Source of the DNA: Kofleriaceae bacterium
Lineage (GTDB): Bacteria; Myxococcota_A; Polyangia; Haliangiales; Haliangiaceae
Assembly (NCBI GenBank): GCA_020633495.1
Contig: JACKDR010000005.1
Location: 107,501-171,500, forward strand
DNA: 64,000 nucleotides
Direction of reading: 5' to 3'
Positions 52,976-63,075 of the stretch are shown in pieces. Each line of letters begins with the position of its first letter. The stretch's first letter is position 1. The translations under genes were made by a program, and so were the position numbers. The notes beneath the pieces are model-generated. The model was not told the origin of the DNA. It was given only the letters and a program-made list of their open reading frames with translations, and searched no databases.

Positions 52976-54557
52976 ATGCAGCGCCGCACCGTGGGACTGC
53001 TCCTGGCCGGCGTCGGGGCGACGCTGATCCTGGTCTCGGTCCTGAGCCGGACCTGGCTGGTCGGCGCCCGCGGCGAGGCGCCGGTGCGGGTCGGCCTGAC
53101 CCGCGCCGAGAGCTGCAAGCCCGGGCACGACGACGCCGGTCGGCCCGAGACCCGCTGCGAGACCGCGAGCGTGGCGACCTTGCTGCGCGAGGGCACGCCG
53201 CGCCGCGACTACGACGACGCCTACGCCGCGCTCCGCGGCGACGCCGACGACGACGCGCCGCGCGGCCGGCCCAAGACGTTCACCCGCCTCGGCCAGATCA
53301 CGTTCTACGGCGGCATCGGAGTCGCGGCGCTGCTGGTCCTGCTGGTCGTGACGATCGTGACCCGCGGCCGCGAGCCCGGGCCGCGCGCGCTGGGCCTGAC
53401 CCTGGCGGTGGCGTGCGGCGCGCTGGCCGCGACCGGCGCCGCGTTCGTGCTGATGCAGCCGCCGCTGTTCATCGCCTACAGCATGGGGCCGGGCCTGCTG
53501 CTGCTGGGGTTCGGCGCCGGCTGCGGCGGCGCCGGGGCGCTGCTGCTGGCGGGCTACGATCCGGCGACCGAGCCGGCGCCGCGGCCGCGGGTGCTGCGCG
53601 GCGCGCCTGGCGCGACCCGCTGGGCGGCCTGGCGCTGGGCGCGGTGGGGGTGGCGCTGGTGCTGGGCGCGATCACCACCGAGACCTGGTGGAAGCACCAC
53701 GACGGCGCGTGGACCGTGGGCGTCGGCCTGCGCACGCTCGAGTGGTGCGAGGCGCCGTCGGCGGATCGCGACGCGCTCGGTTTCGGCGGCCGCACCTACG
53801 GCGACGGCGGCGAGCACTGCCAGGCGATCGCGCTGCGGGCCGCCGCCGACGTCCGCGACCGGCCGCGCTTCTTCCTCGCCGCCGGCGGCTTCACCTACCA
53901 GTGCGGGCTCGCCGCGATCGGCCTGTTCGCGATCGGCGCCGGGCTGGTGCTGCTGCGGCAGCCGGTCACCGGCGCGCGCTCGCCGTCGAGCTGGGTGGTG
54001 CTGGTCGCGGCGCTGTTCGCCGGCGCCGCGGTCGCGTTCATCGCCGCCAAGCCCGACGAGATGAAGGACGTCGGCCTGTCGTACGGGCCGCTGCTGGCGC
54101 TGGTCGGCGCCGGCTTGCTGGCGAGCGGCGGCATCACGCTCGGGCGCTGGTCGCCGGCGGCCGCGGTCGTCGCCACCGGGCCGACGCCGGCCGACGGCGG
54201 CGCCACCGGCGTCGACAGGGCGCTGCTGACGCTGCCGGCGCTGGGCGGCGGCGCGCTGCCGCCGCTGGGCGCGACGCCGACGCCGACGCCGACCCCGACC
54301 CCGACCCCGACGCCGGGCCCGCGCCGGTCGCGAGCGACGCCGCGGTGGCGGCGCGCTCACCGTGGGCGCCACCGGCGCCCGCGGCGCCAGCCGAGCCGCC
54401 GGCCGGCGTGGCCGCGCCGGCCGAGCCGCCGCCACCACCGCCCCAGCCGCCGCGGCCGGTCGCGATGATCCCGGCGTGCCCGCGCTGCGTCACGCCGATG
54501 CTGTGGGTCGGCCAGCACCAGCGCTGGTTCTGCAGCGTCTGCCGCGCCTACCTCTGA
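52976..54557 (+). CDS. Membrane protein with C-terminal zinc ribbon, frameshifted
   Basis: The N-terminal frame (ATG 52976) carries membrane segments near 5-25, 105-130 and 140-165 (GVGATLILVSVLSRTWLVG, GIGVAALLVLLVVTIVTRG). Coding switches near 53605 to a frame with LGGLALGAVGVALVLGAIT and two more membrane segments. It switches again within the CCGACG repeat at about 54277-54320 to a frame ending in a Pro-rich linker and a zinc ribbon C-x2-C (CPRC) / C-x2-C (CSVC). Repaired length is about 525 residues. Function is unknown. Both shifts fall in repetitive GC sequence, so assembly error is likely. Confidence 0.6.
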
Positions 54558-54573
54558 TCGCGACGCGAACCTC

Positions 54574-55080
54574 TCAGAGGTTGATGCGCCCGAGCCCGCC
54601 GGCGTGACACGAGTTGCAGTCGGTGACCGCCGGGTTGCCGCTCATCATGCGGGTGTCGGGGCACTTGCTGGCGGCGACCGTGATCGGCAGGGTCAGCGCG
54701 GTCGACGTGAAGAAGTTGCCGTTGTTCGAGGTCGGCAGCTTGAGCTCGGTGCCGTTGGCGTCGGTGACGATGATCGTCGCGGCGGCCACCGGGTTGGTCC
54801 CGGCGGCGCTGTCGTAGAGCGTGCCGGCGAGCGTGAACAGCGGCGCGCCTGCGGTGTTGCCGTCGTGGCAGCCCAGGCAGACCTGCCCCGGGTTGTGGTG
54901 GCCGTCCGGCGTCACCGCCTGGGCCGGCTCGCACGCGGCCGCGGCACCGTCGGGGAGTCCGCCCCCCGAGGCGTCGGGCGCGGTCCCCGCGTCGGGGCCG
55001 TCGCCGAGGGTGCGCGGGGTCGGGTCACCGACGACACAACCGCCTGTAACCAAAAGGAAACCAAGGACGAGACGGACCAT
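54574..55080 (-). CDS. Lipoprotein with two CxxCH heme motifs
   Basis: The product is 168 residues. Lipoprotein signal to Cys15 (LLVTGGC). Two covalent heme-binding motifs, CLGCH (68-72) near NPGQ and CNSCH (155-159) near the C-terminus, flank a predicted Ig-like or beta-sandwich domain. It would be a small outer-envelope multiheme-type cytochrome. The second ATG (55080) has AGGAG 7 nt upstream. It converges on the membrane protein with only 16 bp between. Confidence 0.75.
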   Translation of the reverse strand: MVRLVLGFLLVTGGCVVGDPTPRTLGDGPDAGTAPDASGGGLPDGAAAACEPAQAVTPDGHHNPGQVCLGCHDGNTAGAPLFTLAGTLYDSAAGTNPVAAATIIVTDANGTELKLPTSNNGNFFTSTALTLPITVAASKCPDTRMMSGNPAVTDCNSCHAGGLGRINL

Positions 55081-55235
55081 GGGCAGCTCCTGCATCGGCG
55101 GCATGACCACCTGCAGTGCAGCCCCCGTACCGACCCGCCGCCCTGGCCCCTCGCCCCGATGTCCCGCCGCCGCCCGTCGCGCCTCACGTCCGTCCCGCAG
55201 CGCCGGTCAGACCAGCGCTGCGGAGCGACGCGCGC

Positions 55236-57341
55236 TCACTTCTTCTCGCGCTTCTCCTTGGCCTTGGCCAGCAGCTCCTCGGAGATGTTGGACGGCACCT
55301 CGGAGTAGCGCGCGAACTCCATCGTGAACTCGGCCTTGCCCTGGGTCGCCGAGCGCAGCGGCGTCGAGTAGCCGAACATCTCGGCCAGCGGCACCTCGGA
55401 GTCGACGCGCACCATGCCGTCCTCCTCGGTCGAGCCGATGACGACGCCACGACGCTGCATGATCGTCGACAAGATGTTGCCCGAGAACTCGGCCGGGCCC
55501 TCGACCGACACCTTCATGATCGGCTCGAGGATCTTCGGCTTGGCGCGCGGGAAGAAGTCGCGGAACGCGCCGCGCGCGGCCTCCTGGAAGGCGATGTCCG
55601 ACGAGTCGACCGCGTGGGCCTGACCGTCGTTGATCGACACCCGCAGGCCGACCACCGGCACGCCGAGGCGCGGGCTCTTGAGCAGCATCGAGCGGAAGCC
55701 CTTCTCGCACGAAGGGATGAACTCGCGCGGGATGGCGCCGCCCTTGATCTCGTCGGAGAACTCGAAGTCGCCGTCGAACGGCTCGGCGTAACCCACGACC
55801 TTGCCGTACTGGCCGGAGCCACCGGTCTGCTTCTTGTGGGTGTAGTTGAACTCGACCTTCTGGCCGATAGTCTCGCGGTACGCGACCTGGGGCGGGCTGG
55901 TCGTGACCTCGGCCTTGTACTCGCGGCGCATGCGCTCGATGTACACGTCGAGGTGGAGCTCACCCATGCCGGCGACGATCGTCTCGGCCGACTCGGGATC
56001 GACCCAGCACTGGAACGTCGGGTCCTCCTTGGTGAACCGGTTCAGCGCCTTCGACATGTTGATCTCGTTGCCGGAGTCCTTGGCCTTGATGGCCACCGAG
56101 ATCACCGGCTTGGGCACGAACATCGAGGTCATCGCCAGGTTGACGGTGCCGTCGGTGAACGTGTCGCCCGAGTTGCAGTCGACGCCGAACAGCGCGCAGA
56201 TGTCGCCGGCGCCGGCGTCCGTGATGTCTTCCTTGTCGTCCGAGTGCATGCGCACCAGGCGGCCGACCTTGACCTTCTTGCCGTTGCGCACGTTGACGAT
56301 GAAGTCGTCCTTCGAGACCCGGCCCTGGTAGACGCGGACGTAGGTCAGCTGGCCGTAGCGGCCGTCCTCGAGCTTGAACGCGAGCATGACCAGCGGCTTG
56401 TCCGAGGTCGACTCGAGCACCTCGGGGGCCTCGTCCTTGTCGAGGTCCAGCGCGACGTTCTCGACCTCGCGCGGATCCGGCAGGTAGTACGCGACGCCGT
56501 CGAGCAGCAGCTGGACGCCCTTGTTGCCGAGCGCCGAGCCCATCATGACCGGGGTCGCCTTGAGGGCGATCGTCGAGTCACGCAGGCACTTGCGGATCAG
56601 CTCGGGGGTGACCTTCTCCTCCAGCATCGCCTCGGTGAGCTCGTCGTTCACCATCGACAGCTGGTCGAGCATCTCCTCGCGCAGCGAGGCGGCCTCGTCG
56701 GCCAGCTCGGGCGGGATCGCGCTGTACTCGATCTGGTTGCCGTTGTCGCCGTAGAAGCGGACGGCCTGCATCTCGATCAGATCGACGACGCCCTCGAGCT
56801 TGTCCTCGAGGCCGATCGGCATCTGGATCATGACCGGGTGCAGGCGCAGCTTCTCGCGGAGCTGGTCGCGCACGCGGTACGGGTTGGCACCCGAGCGGTC
56901 GAGCTTGTTGACGAACGCGATGCGCGGCACCTTGTAGCGGCGCATCTGGCGGTCGACCGTGTACGACTGGCTCTGGACGCCGGCGACGCCGCACAGGACC
57001 ATGATCGCGCCGTCGAGGACGCGCAGCGACCGCTCGACCTCGATCGTGAAGTCGACGTGTCCCGGGGTGTCGATGATGTTGATGTGGTACGGCTTGAAGC
57101 CGACCTTGGGCGTGGACCCGATCCAGGTGCAGTGGGTCGCGGCGCTCTGGATCGTGATCCCGCGCTCGCGCTCCAGCTCCATCGAGTCCATCTTGGCGCC
57201 GACGCCGTCCTTGCCCTTGACCTCGTGGATCGCGTGGATCCGCTGGGTGTAGAACAGGATGCGCTCGGTCAGCGTGGTCTTACCGCTGTCGATGTGCGCC
57301 GAGATGCCGATGTTTCGGACCTTGGAAAGATCGGTGATCAC
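55236..57341 (-). CDS. fusA: Elongation factor G, spd/mitochondrial type
   Basis: The product is 701 residues, full length, with all five domains and GTPase motifs AHIDSGKTT (15-23), DTPGHVDF, NKLDR and the switch-I RGITI. It has AHIDSGKT instead of the AHIDAGKT of standard EF-G, and an ELERERGITIQSAATHCTW region, matching the spirochaete/planctomycete/deltaproteobacterial EF-G1 group that is closest to mitochondrial EF-G1. It catalyses ribosomal translocation. It is not next to rpsL/rpsG/tuf, so it is outside the str operon. It starts at a GTG with GGAG upstream and has a good promoter (57370-57399). Confidence 0.95.
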   Translation of the reverse strand: MITDLSKVRNIGISAHIDSGKTTLTERILFYTQRIHAIHEVKGKDGVGAKMDSMELERERGITIQSAATHCTWIGSTPKVGFKPYHINIIDTPGHVDFTIEVERSLRVLDGAIMVLCGVAGVQSQSYTVDRQMRRYKVPRIAFVNKLDRSGANPYRVRDQLREKLRLHPVMIQMPIGLEDKLEGVVDLIEMQAVRFYGDNGNQIEYSAIPPELADEAASLREEMLDQLSMVNDELTEAMLEEKVTPELIRKCLRDSTIALKATPVMMGSALGNKGVQLLLDGVAYYLPDPREVENVALDLDKDEAPEVLESTSDKPLVMLAFKLEDGRYGQLTYVRVYQGRVSKDDFIVNVRNGKKVKVGRLVRMHSDDKEDITDAGAGDICALFGVDCNSGDTFTDGTVNLAMTSMFVPKPVISVAIKAKDSGNEINMSKALNRFTKEDPTFQCWVDPESAETIVAGMGELHLDVYIERMRREYKAEVTTSPPQVAYRETIGQKVEFNYTHKKQTGGSGQYGKVVGYAEPFDGDFEFSDEIKGGAIPREFIPSCEKGFRSMLLKSPRLGVPVVGLRVSINDGQAHAVDSSDIAFQEAARGAFRDFFPRAKPKILEPIMKVSVEGPAEFSGNILSTIMQRRGVVIGSTEEDGMVRVDSEVPLAEMFGYSTPLRSATQGKAEFTMEFARYSEVPSNISEELLAKAKEKREKK

Positions 57342-57369
57342 GAGGTTTCTCCGTGCTGCAGGGCGCGAA

Positions 57370-57399
57370 TGACTACCCCGCGCCGAGCGGGGTGGTCAA
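57370..57399 (-). promoter_or_regulatory. Strong sigma70-like promoter of fusA
   Basis: On the minus strand, TTGACC (-35, complement of 57394-57399) and TAGTCA (-10, complement of 57370-57375) are 18 bp apart. The predicted 5' leader of about 22 nt carries the GGAG ribosome-binding site. It is the best promoter in the window. Confidence 0.7.
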
Positions 57400-57519
57400 G
57401 GGAAACTGGCCGCTTGTCCCGGTGGGGGATTCCCGGGTGGATCTCGCACGTTCCAGGTGGTTGATTTCATTCGGATCGCTCATGCTTTCTGCGGTACGAT
57501 GATGGTCGCCTCCGCCGCC

Positions 57520-59388
<1,869 letters not shown>

Positions 59389-59483
59389 GTGGCCCGGGGC
59401 CGCCGCCACGACCGGCGGCCTCGCCCCCCGCGGGTCCCTGACAGCCGGTGTGACGGATCCGGTTCACGGCGGGCCCCCGGATG

Positions 59484-59489
59484 TAGTAT
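59484..59489 (+). promoter_or_regulatory. -10 box TAGTAT
   Basis: TAGTAT ends 9 nt before the ATG at 59499. Confidence 0.45.
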
Positions 59490-59498
59490 CCCGGGCCC

Positions 59499-60986
59499 AT
59501 GCGCGTGATCCTCGCCTCGCTCTGCGCCGTCCTGTGCACGGCCGCCCTGATCCCGACCGCTGCCGCCGAGGGCCGCGACGACACCGCCGCCGAAGAGCTG
59601 TCGCCGCCGCTCGGGCCAGCGGGCAAGCAGCTGATCATGGTGCCCGAGCCCGACGAGAGCTTCGCCGCCGGCGGCGATCCGACGATCTCGAAGATCCTCT
59701 ACGTCAACCGCTGCGTCGGCGGCTGCCAGGTCTACAAGGGCAGCATCAACAACGCGCTGACCAACACCTCGACGATCCCGGCCGGCAACGACGGCCAGCT
59801 GTTCACGATCAGCGAGTTCCAGCACGACCAGGCCACGTGGGACACGCTGATGCAGTGCCTGCGCGACATCTTCCTGCCCTACGACGTCATGGTCACCGAC
59901 GTCGACCCGGGCATGGTCCCGCACCACGAGGCGATCGCGGCGGGCGCGCCCAGCGAGGTCAACCTGCCGTCGAGCATCGGCGGCATCGCGCCCAGCGGCT
60001 GCGAGCCGCGCAACAACGCCATCTCGTTCTCGTTCCTCAACACCTACCCCGCCAACCAGGTGCTCGAGATGTGCGCCACCGTCGGCCAGGAGTCGTCGCA
60101 CTCCTACGGCCTCGGCGACCACCTCTACGACTGCACCGACCCGATGACGTACCTGGGCAACTGCGGCCAGAAGTTCTTCCGCAACAAGCTGATGCCGTGC
60201 GGCGAGTTCGCGCTGCGTGACTGCAACTGCACCGGCACCCGCCAGAACTCGCACGTCAAGCTGCTCAGCGTCTTCGGCCCCAGCGGCGCGACGATCCCGT
60301 CGCCGACGGTGTCGATCGTCTACCCGGCGGAGGGCGCCGCGGTCGCCAACGACCTCGAGGTCATCTCCGAGGCCGACGACCCGCGCACGGTCTTCCGCGT
60401 CGAACTCTACCTCAACGACTGGCTGTGGGACACCTACGTCGAGGACGACTCGATCACGCCGCCGTGGTCGCCGCCGGCCAACTACCGGCTGCGCCCGAGC
60501 GGCACCTGGCCCGACGGCAACTACGAGGTCAAGATCGTCGCGTACAACGACCTCGGCGCCAGCTCGGCGGCGACGATCAACGTCACCAAGGGCTCGGCGT
60601 GTACCTCGGCCGACCAGTGCCTCGCCGGCCAGACGTGCGAGAGCGGCGGCTGCCGGTGGGCCGCGCCTACCGGGCAGATCGGCGACGCCTGCACCTACGA
60701 CCAGTTCTGCGTCGGGCCCAACACCTACGACGGCACGTGCGCCAGCGACGGCAACCAGTCGATCTGCACCCGCGAGTGCTTCACCGGCGTCAACGACGAC
60801 TGCCCCGACGGCACCGCGTGCCTCGACACCAGCGGCGGCGCCGGCACCGGCGTGTGCTGGCCGGCGGCCGCGGACGACCCGGGCTGCTGCAGCACCAGCG
60901 CGCCCAGCCGCGCCGGCCTGCTCGCGCAGCTGACGATGGTCGGCCTGGTGGTCGGCTTCCTGCTGCGCCGCCGCCGCCGCGCCTGA
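59499..60986 (+). CDS. Secreted metzincin-like protein, MYXO-CTERM
   Basis: The product is 495 residues with a signal peptide to about residue 24. A metzincin-like block reads QESSHSYGLGD (197-207), in which the first His ligand of HExxHxxGxxH/D is Gln, followed by a Met-turn-like PMTYL. It may therefore be a binding rather than catalytic protein. A bacterial Ig-like domain (SPTVSIVYPAEGAAVANDLE) and Cys-rich segments come next, then the sorting tail: GCCSTSAPSRA, membrane helix and RRRRRA. It is likely surface anchored. Confidence 0.8.
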   Translation: MRVILASLCAVLCTAALIPTAAAEGRDDTAAEELSPPLGPAGKQLIMVPEPDESFAAGGDPTISKILYVNRCVGGCQVYKGSINNALTNTSTIPAGNDGQLFTISEFQHDQATWDTLMQCLRDIFLPYDVMVTDVDPGMVPHHEAIAAGAPSEVNLPSSIGGIAPSGCEPRNNAISFSFLNTYPANQVLEMCATVGQESSHSYGLGDHLYDCTDPMTYLGNCGQKFFRNKLMPCGEFALRDCNCTGTRQNSHVKLLSVFGPSGATIPSPTVSIVYPAEGAAVANDLEVISEADDPRTVFRVELYLNDWLWDTYVEDDSITPPWSPPANYRLRPSGTWPDGNYEVKIVAYNDLGASSAATINVTKGSACTSADQCLAGQTCESGGCRWAAPTGQIGDACTYDQFCVGPNTYDGTCASDGNQSICTRECFTGVNDDCPDGTACLDTSGGAGTGVCWPAAADDPGCCSTSAPSRAGLLAQLTMVGLVVGFLLRRRRRA

Positions 60987-61051
60987 CCGGCGCCGCGCAC
61001 CGCGCACCGCGCCGCCGAGGCCCGCGCTCCCCCGGGGCGCGGGCTTCGCGC

Positions 61052-61057
61052 TATCAT
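61052..61057 (+). promoter_or_regulatory. -10 box TATCAT
   Basis: TATCAT ends 6 nt before the ATG at 61064 (9 nt before 61067). Confidence 0.4.
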
Positions 61058-61063
61058 CGGCGG

Positions 61064-61420
61064 ATGATGCGCAGCCTCGTCTCGTTGGGGATCGCCGGCG
61101 CGGCGCTGGTCGCCGCGGTGCCCCGCGCCGCCGCCGACAGCACCGCGACCAGCTCGGTCGCCCAGGTCATGGTCCTCGAGCCCGGCGACAAGAACTACAA
61201 GAACTTCCACGGCGCCATCTGGCTCGAGTACGACAAGGCCTCGTACAACTACCGATGGGGCGGCGTGCAGTGCAAGGGCCGCGAGCTGTCGGACTCCAGC
61301 GTCCAGATCCTGTTCGCGTCGTTCAAGTCCGAGTACCTGGTGACCCTCGAGTACGAGGTCTCGGAGCACAAGAGCAAGCAGTACCGCTGCATCACCGGCT
61401 TCACGATCTCCAAGAGCTGA
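61064..61420 (+). CDS. Small secreted protein, unknown function
   Basis: The product is 118 residues with a signal peptide (LVSLGIAGAALVAAVPRAAA). The mature part is beta-rich (GAIWLEYDKASYNYRWGG) with two Cys, likely a disulfide. I do not recognise the family. It follows the MYXO-CTERM protein on the same strand and has its own TATCAT box. ATG at 61064 or 61067. Confidence 0.7.
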   Translation: MMRSLVSLGIAGAALVAAVPRAAADSTATSSVAQVMVLEPGDKNYKNFHGAIWLEYDKASYNYRWGGVQCKGRELSDSSVQILFASFKSEYLVTLEYEVSEHKSKQYRCITGFTISKS

Positions 61421-61433
61421 CCCGGCGCGACGC

Positions 61434-61452
61434 GGCGCGCGACGCGCGCGCC
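61434..61452. terminator. Bidirectional terminator hairpin
   Basis: GGCGCGCG pairs perfectly with CGCGCGCC around the 3-nt loop ACG. It sits midway between convergent genes. Confidence 0.4.
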
Positions 61453-61469
61453 CTCGCCCGCCGCGACGC

Positions 61470-62897
61470 TCACCAGCTCAGCTCGGTCTTGCCGCGGCGC
61501 ACGCCGTCGAGCTGCCGGCCGGTCAGCGTCATCGTGCGGACGTAGGCCTGCCGGCTCGCCGACTTCTTGGTCTGCTTGTTGCGGTCCCGCTCGACGTCGG
61601 CGGCGAAGGTCACGACGTCGCCGACCGCCAGGGTCACGCCGGGCGGCAGCTCGTCGAAGGTGACCTCGGCGTCGACCCGGAAGGTGCGCCGCCCCGACTT
61701 GCAGCGCTCCTGGTAGACCGCGTGGCCGTTGTCGTCGAAGTGATCGAAGCGGTTGGTGGTCCGACACGCGTACGAGTAGGTGTCCTCGTCGGTGCGCGTC
61801 ACCTTCACGGTGGCGCCGTCGACCGCGGCGACGGTGTAGTCGCGGAACCGGGCCAGCTTGGGCTCGGCATCCGGCGCCGACACGCCGTACAGCTTCTCGA
61901 CGGCCTCGACGCGGACCGCCGGGGCGGTGGCGAGCCCGGCCTGGGCGTCGCGAACCAGGGCCTCGGCGCGGGCGCGGTCGGCGCGCTCGTCGCCGGTCAC
62001 CGTCGGCCACGCCACCCGCTTGGCCGACATGTGGCCCTCGCTCCAGATCGACGTGAACGCGGGCGTGCGGACGCCGCCGCGCCGGCTGACCGCGGCGCAG
62101 TAGCGGGCGCGCTCGAAGTCGTCGTCGTCGGTGAGCTCGCGGCCGCCGTCGTCGCGACGGACCCGGTCGGCGACCGGGAACTTCGCCCACGGGAAGCCGG
62201 CCCAGGCGTGGCGCGACTGGGCGTGGAACGCGACCGCGTGGCGCAGGATCGTCACCCGGAAGCCGACCGGCCCGGACGGGTCCTGATCGATCGGGAGCCC
62301 GGCGGCCGCGGCGTCGGCCTCGAAGCGCGCCGACAGCTCGGCGTAGCCGGCCATGCGCTCGTAGTAGTTGGTGAGGCCGTCGACCCGCGCCAGCTCGGGG
62401 CCGTAGGCCGCGGCCAGGTCGGCGTGAATCGCGCGGGCGGCGGCGGCCTCGGCGACGCAGCTGGCCTCCCAGGCCCGGTTGAACGCGGCCTGGGTCATCG
62501 CCTCGGCGTTCTCGCTGGCGTTGGTCCAGTCGCTGGTGCGCCACGACAGGATCCACGTCGGATCCGGGTTGGGGCTCTGCCACAAGAGGTCGCGCCCGAC
62601 GTCGGCCTTGGCGCGCTCGTAGATCTCGTCCTGCCGCTCGTCGTTGATCAGGTGGTACAGCGCGTCGAGCTGCAGGCTCGCGTAGTACGGCGCGAGATCG
62701 CCGACCGGGGTCGACGGCGGCGCGTCGGGGCGGTGCTCGGCGGCCGGCGCCGGGGTCGGCGCGTCGGTCGACCCGGGCGCCGCCGGCGCGGCGGCGGCTG
62801 ACGACGAGCGGCCGGGCATGGACAGGCCCGGGACCTTGACGGTGCAGGCGGTGGCGGACAGCAGGGACAGCGAGACGACGACGAAGGAGGACCTCAT
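61470..62897 (-). CDS. Large lipoprotein of unknown function
   Basis: The product is 475 residues. Lipoprotein signal with Cys18 (LLSATACTV), Ala/Pro/Ser linker, then an all-alpha/mixed domain (PYYASLQLDALYHLINDERQ) and a C-terminal beta domain with paired Cys (YSYACRTTN, QERCKSG). No catalytic motif is visible. It is alone on the minus strand between convergent and same-strand neighbours. Confidence 0.65.
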   Translation of the reverse strand: MRSSFVVVSLSLLSATACTVKVPGLSMPGRSSSAAAAPAAPGSTDAPTPAPAAEHRPDAPPSTPVGDLAPYYASLQLDALYHLINDERQDEIYERAKADVGRDLLWQSPNPDPTWILSWRTSDWTNASENAEAMTQAAFNRAWEASCVAEAAAARAIHADLAAAYGPELARVDGLTNYYERMAGYAELSARFEADAAAAGLPIDQDPSGPVGFRVTILRHAVAFHAQSRHAWAGFPWAKFPVADRVRRDDGGRELTDDDDFERARYCAAVSRRGGVRTPAFTSIWSEGHMSAKRVAWPTVTGDERADRARAEALVRDAQAGLATAPAVRVEAVEKLYGVSAPDAEPKLARFRDYTVAAVDGATVKVTRTDEDTYSYACRTTNRFDHFDDNGHAVYQERCKSGRRTFRVDAEVTFDELPPGVTLAVGDVVTFAADVERDRNKQTKKSASRQAYVRTMTLTGRQLDGVRRGKTELSW

Positions 62898-63075
62898 GGT
62901 GCCGCCGCCTGGTGCAGCGGGTATGCCAGCGCCGATCGGCCGCGCGCGCGCCGCGCGTGCGGCCGCGGCGCGCCGACCTGGGCCCACGCAGCCCCAGCCG
63001 GGAGCCGCGATCGGGTCGCCGGCGCCCCGCCCCGCCGGCGCCCCGCCCCGCCCCGCGATCGCCGCGGCGCCGCCG

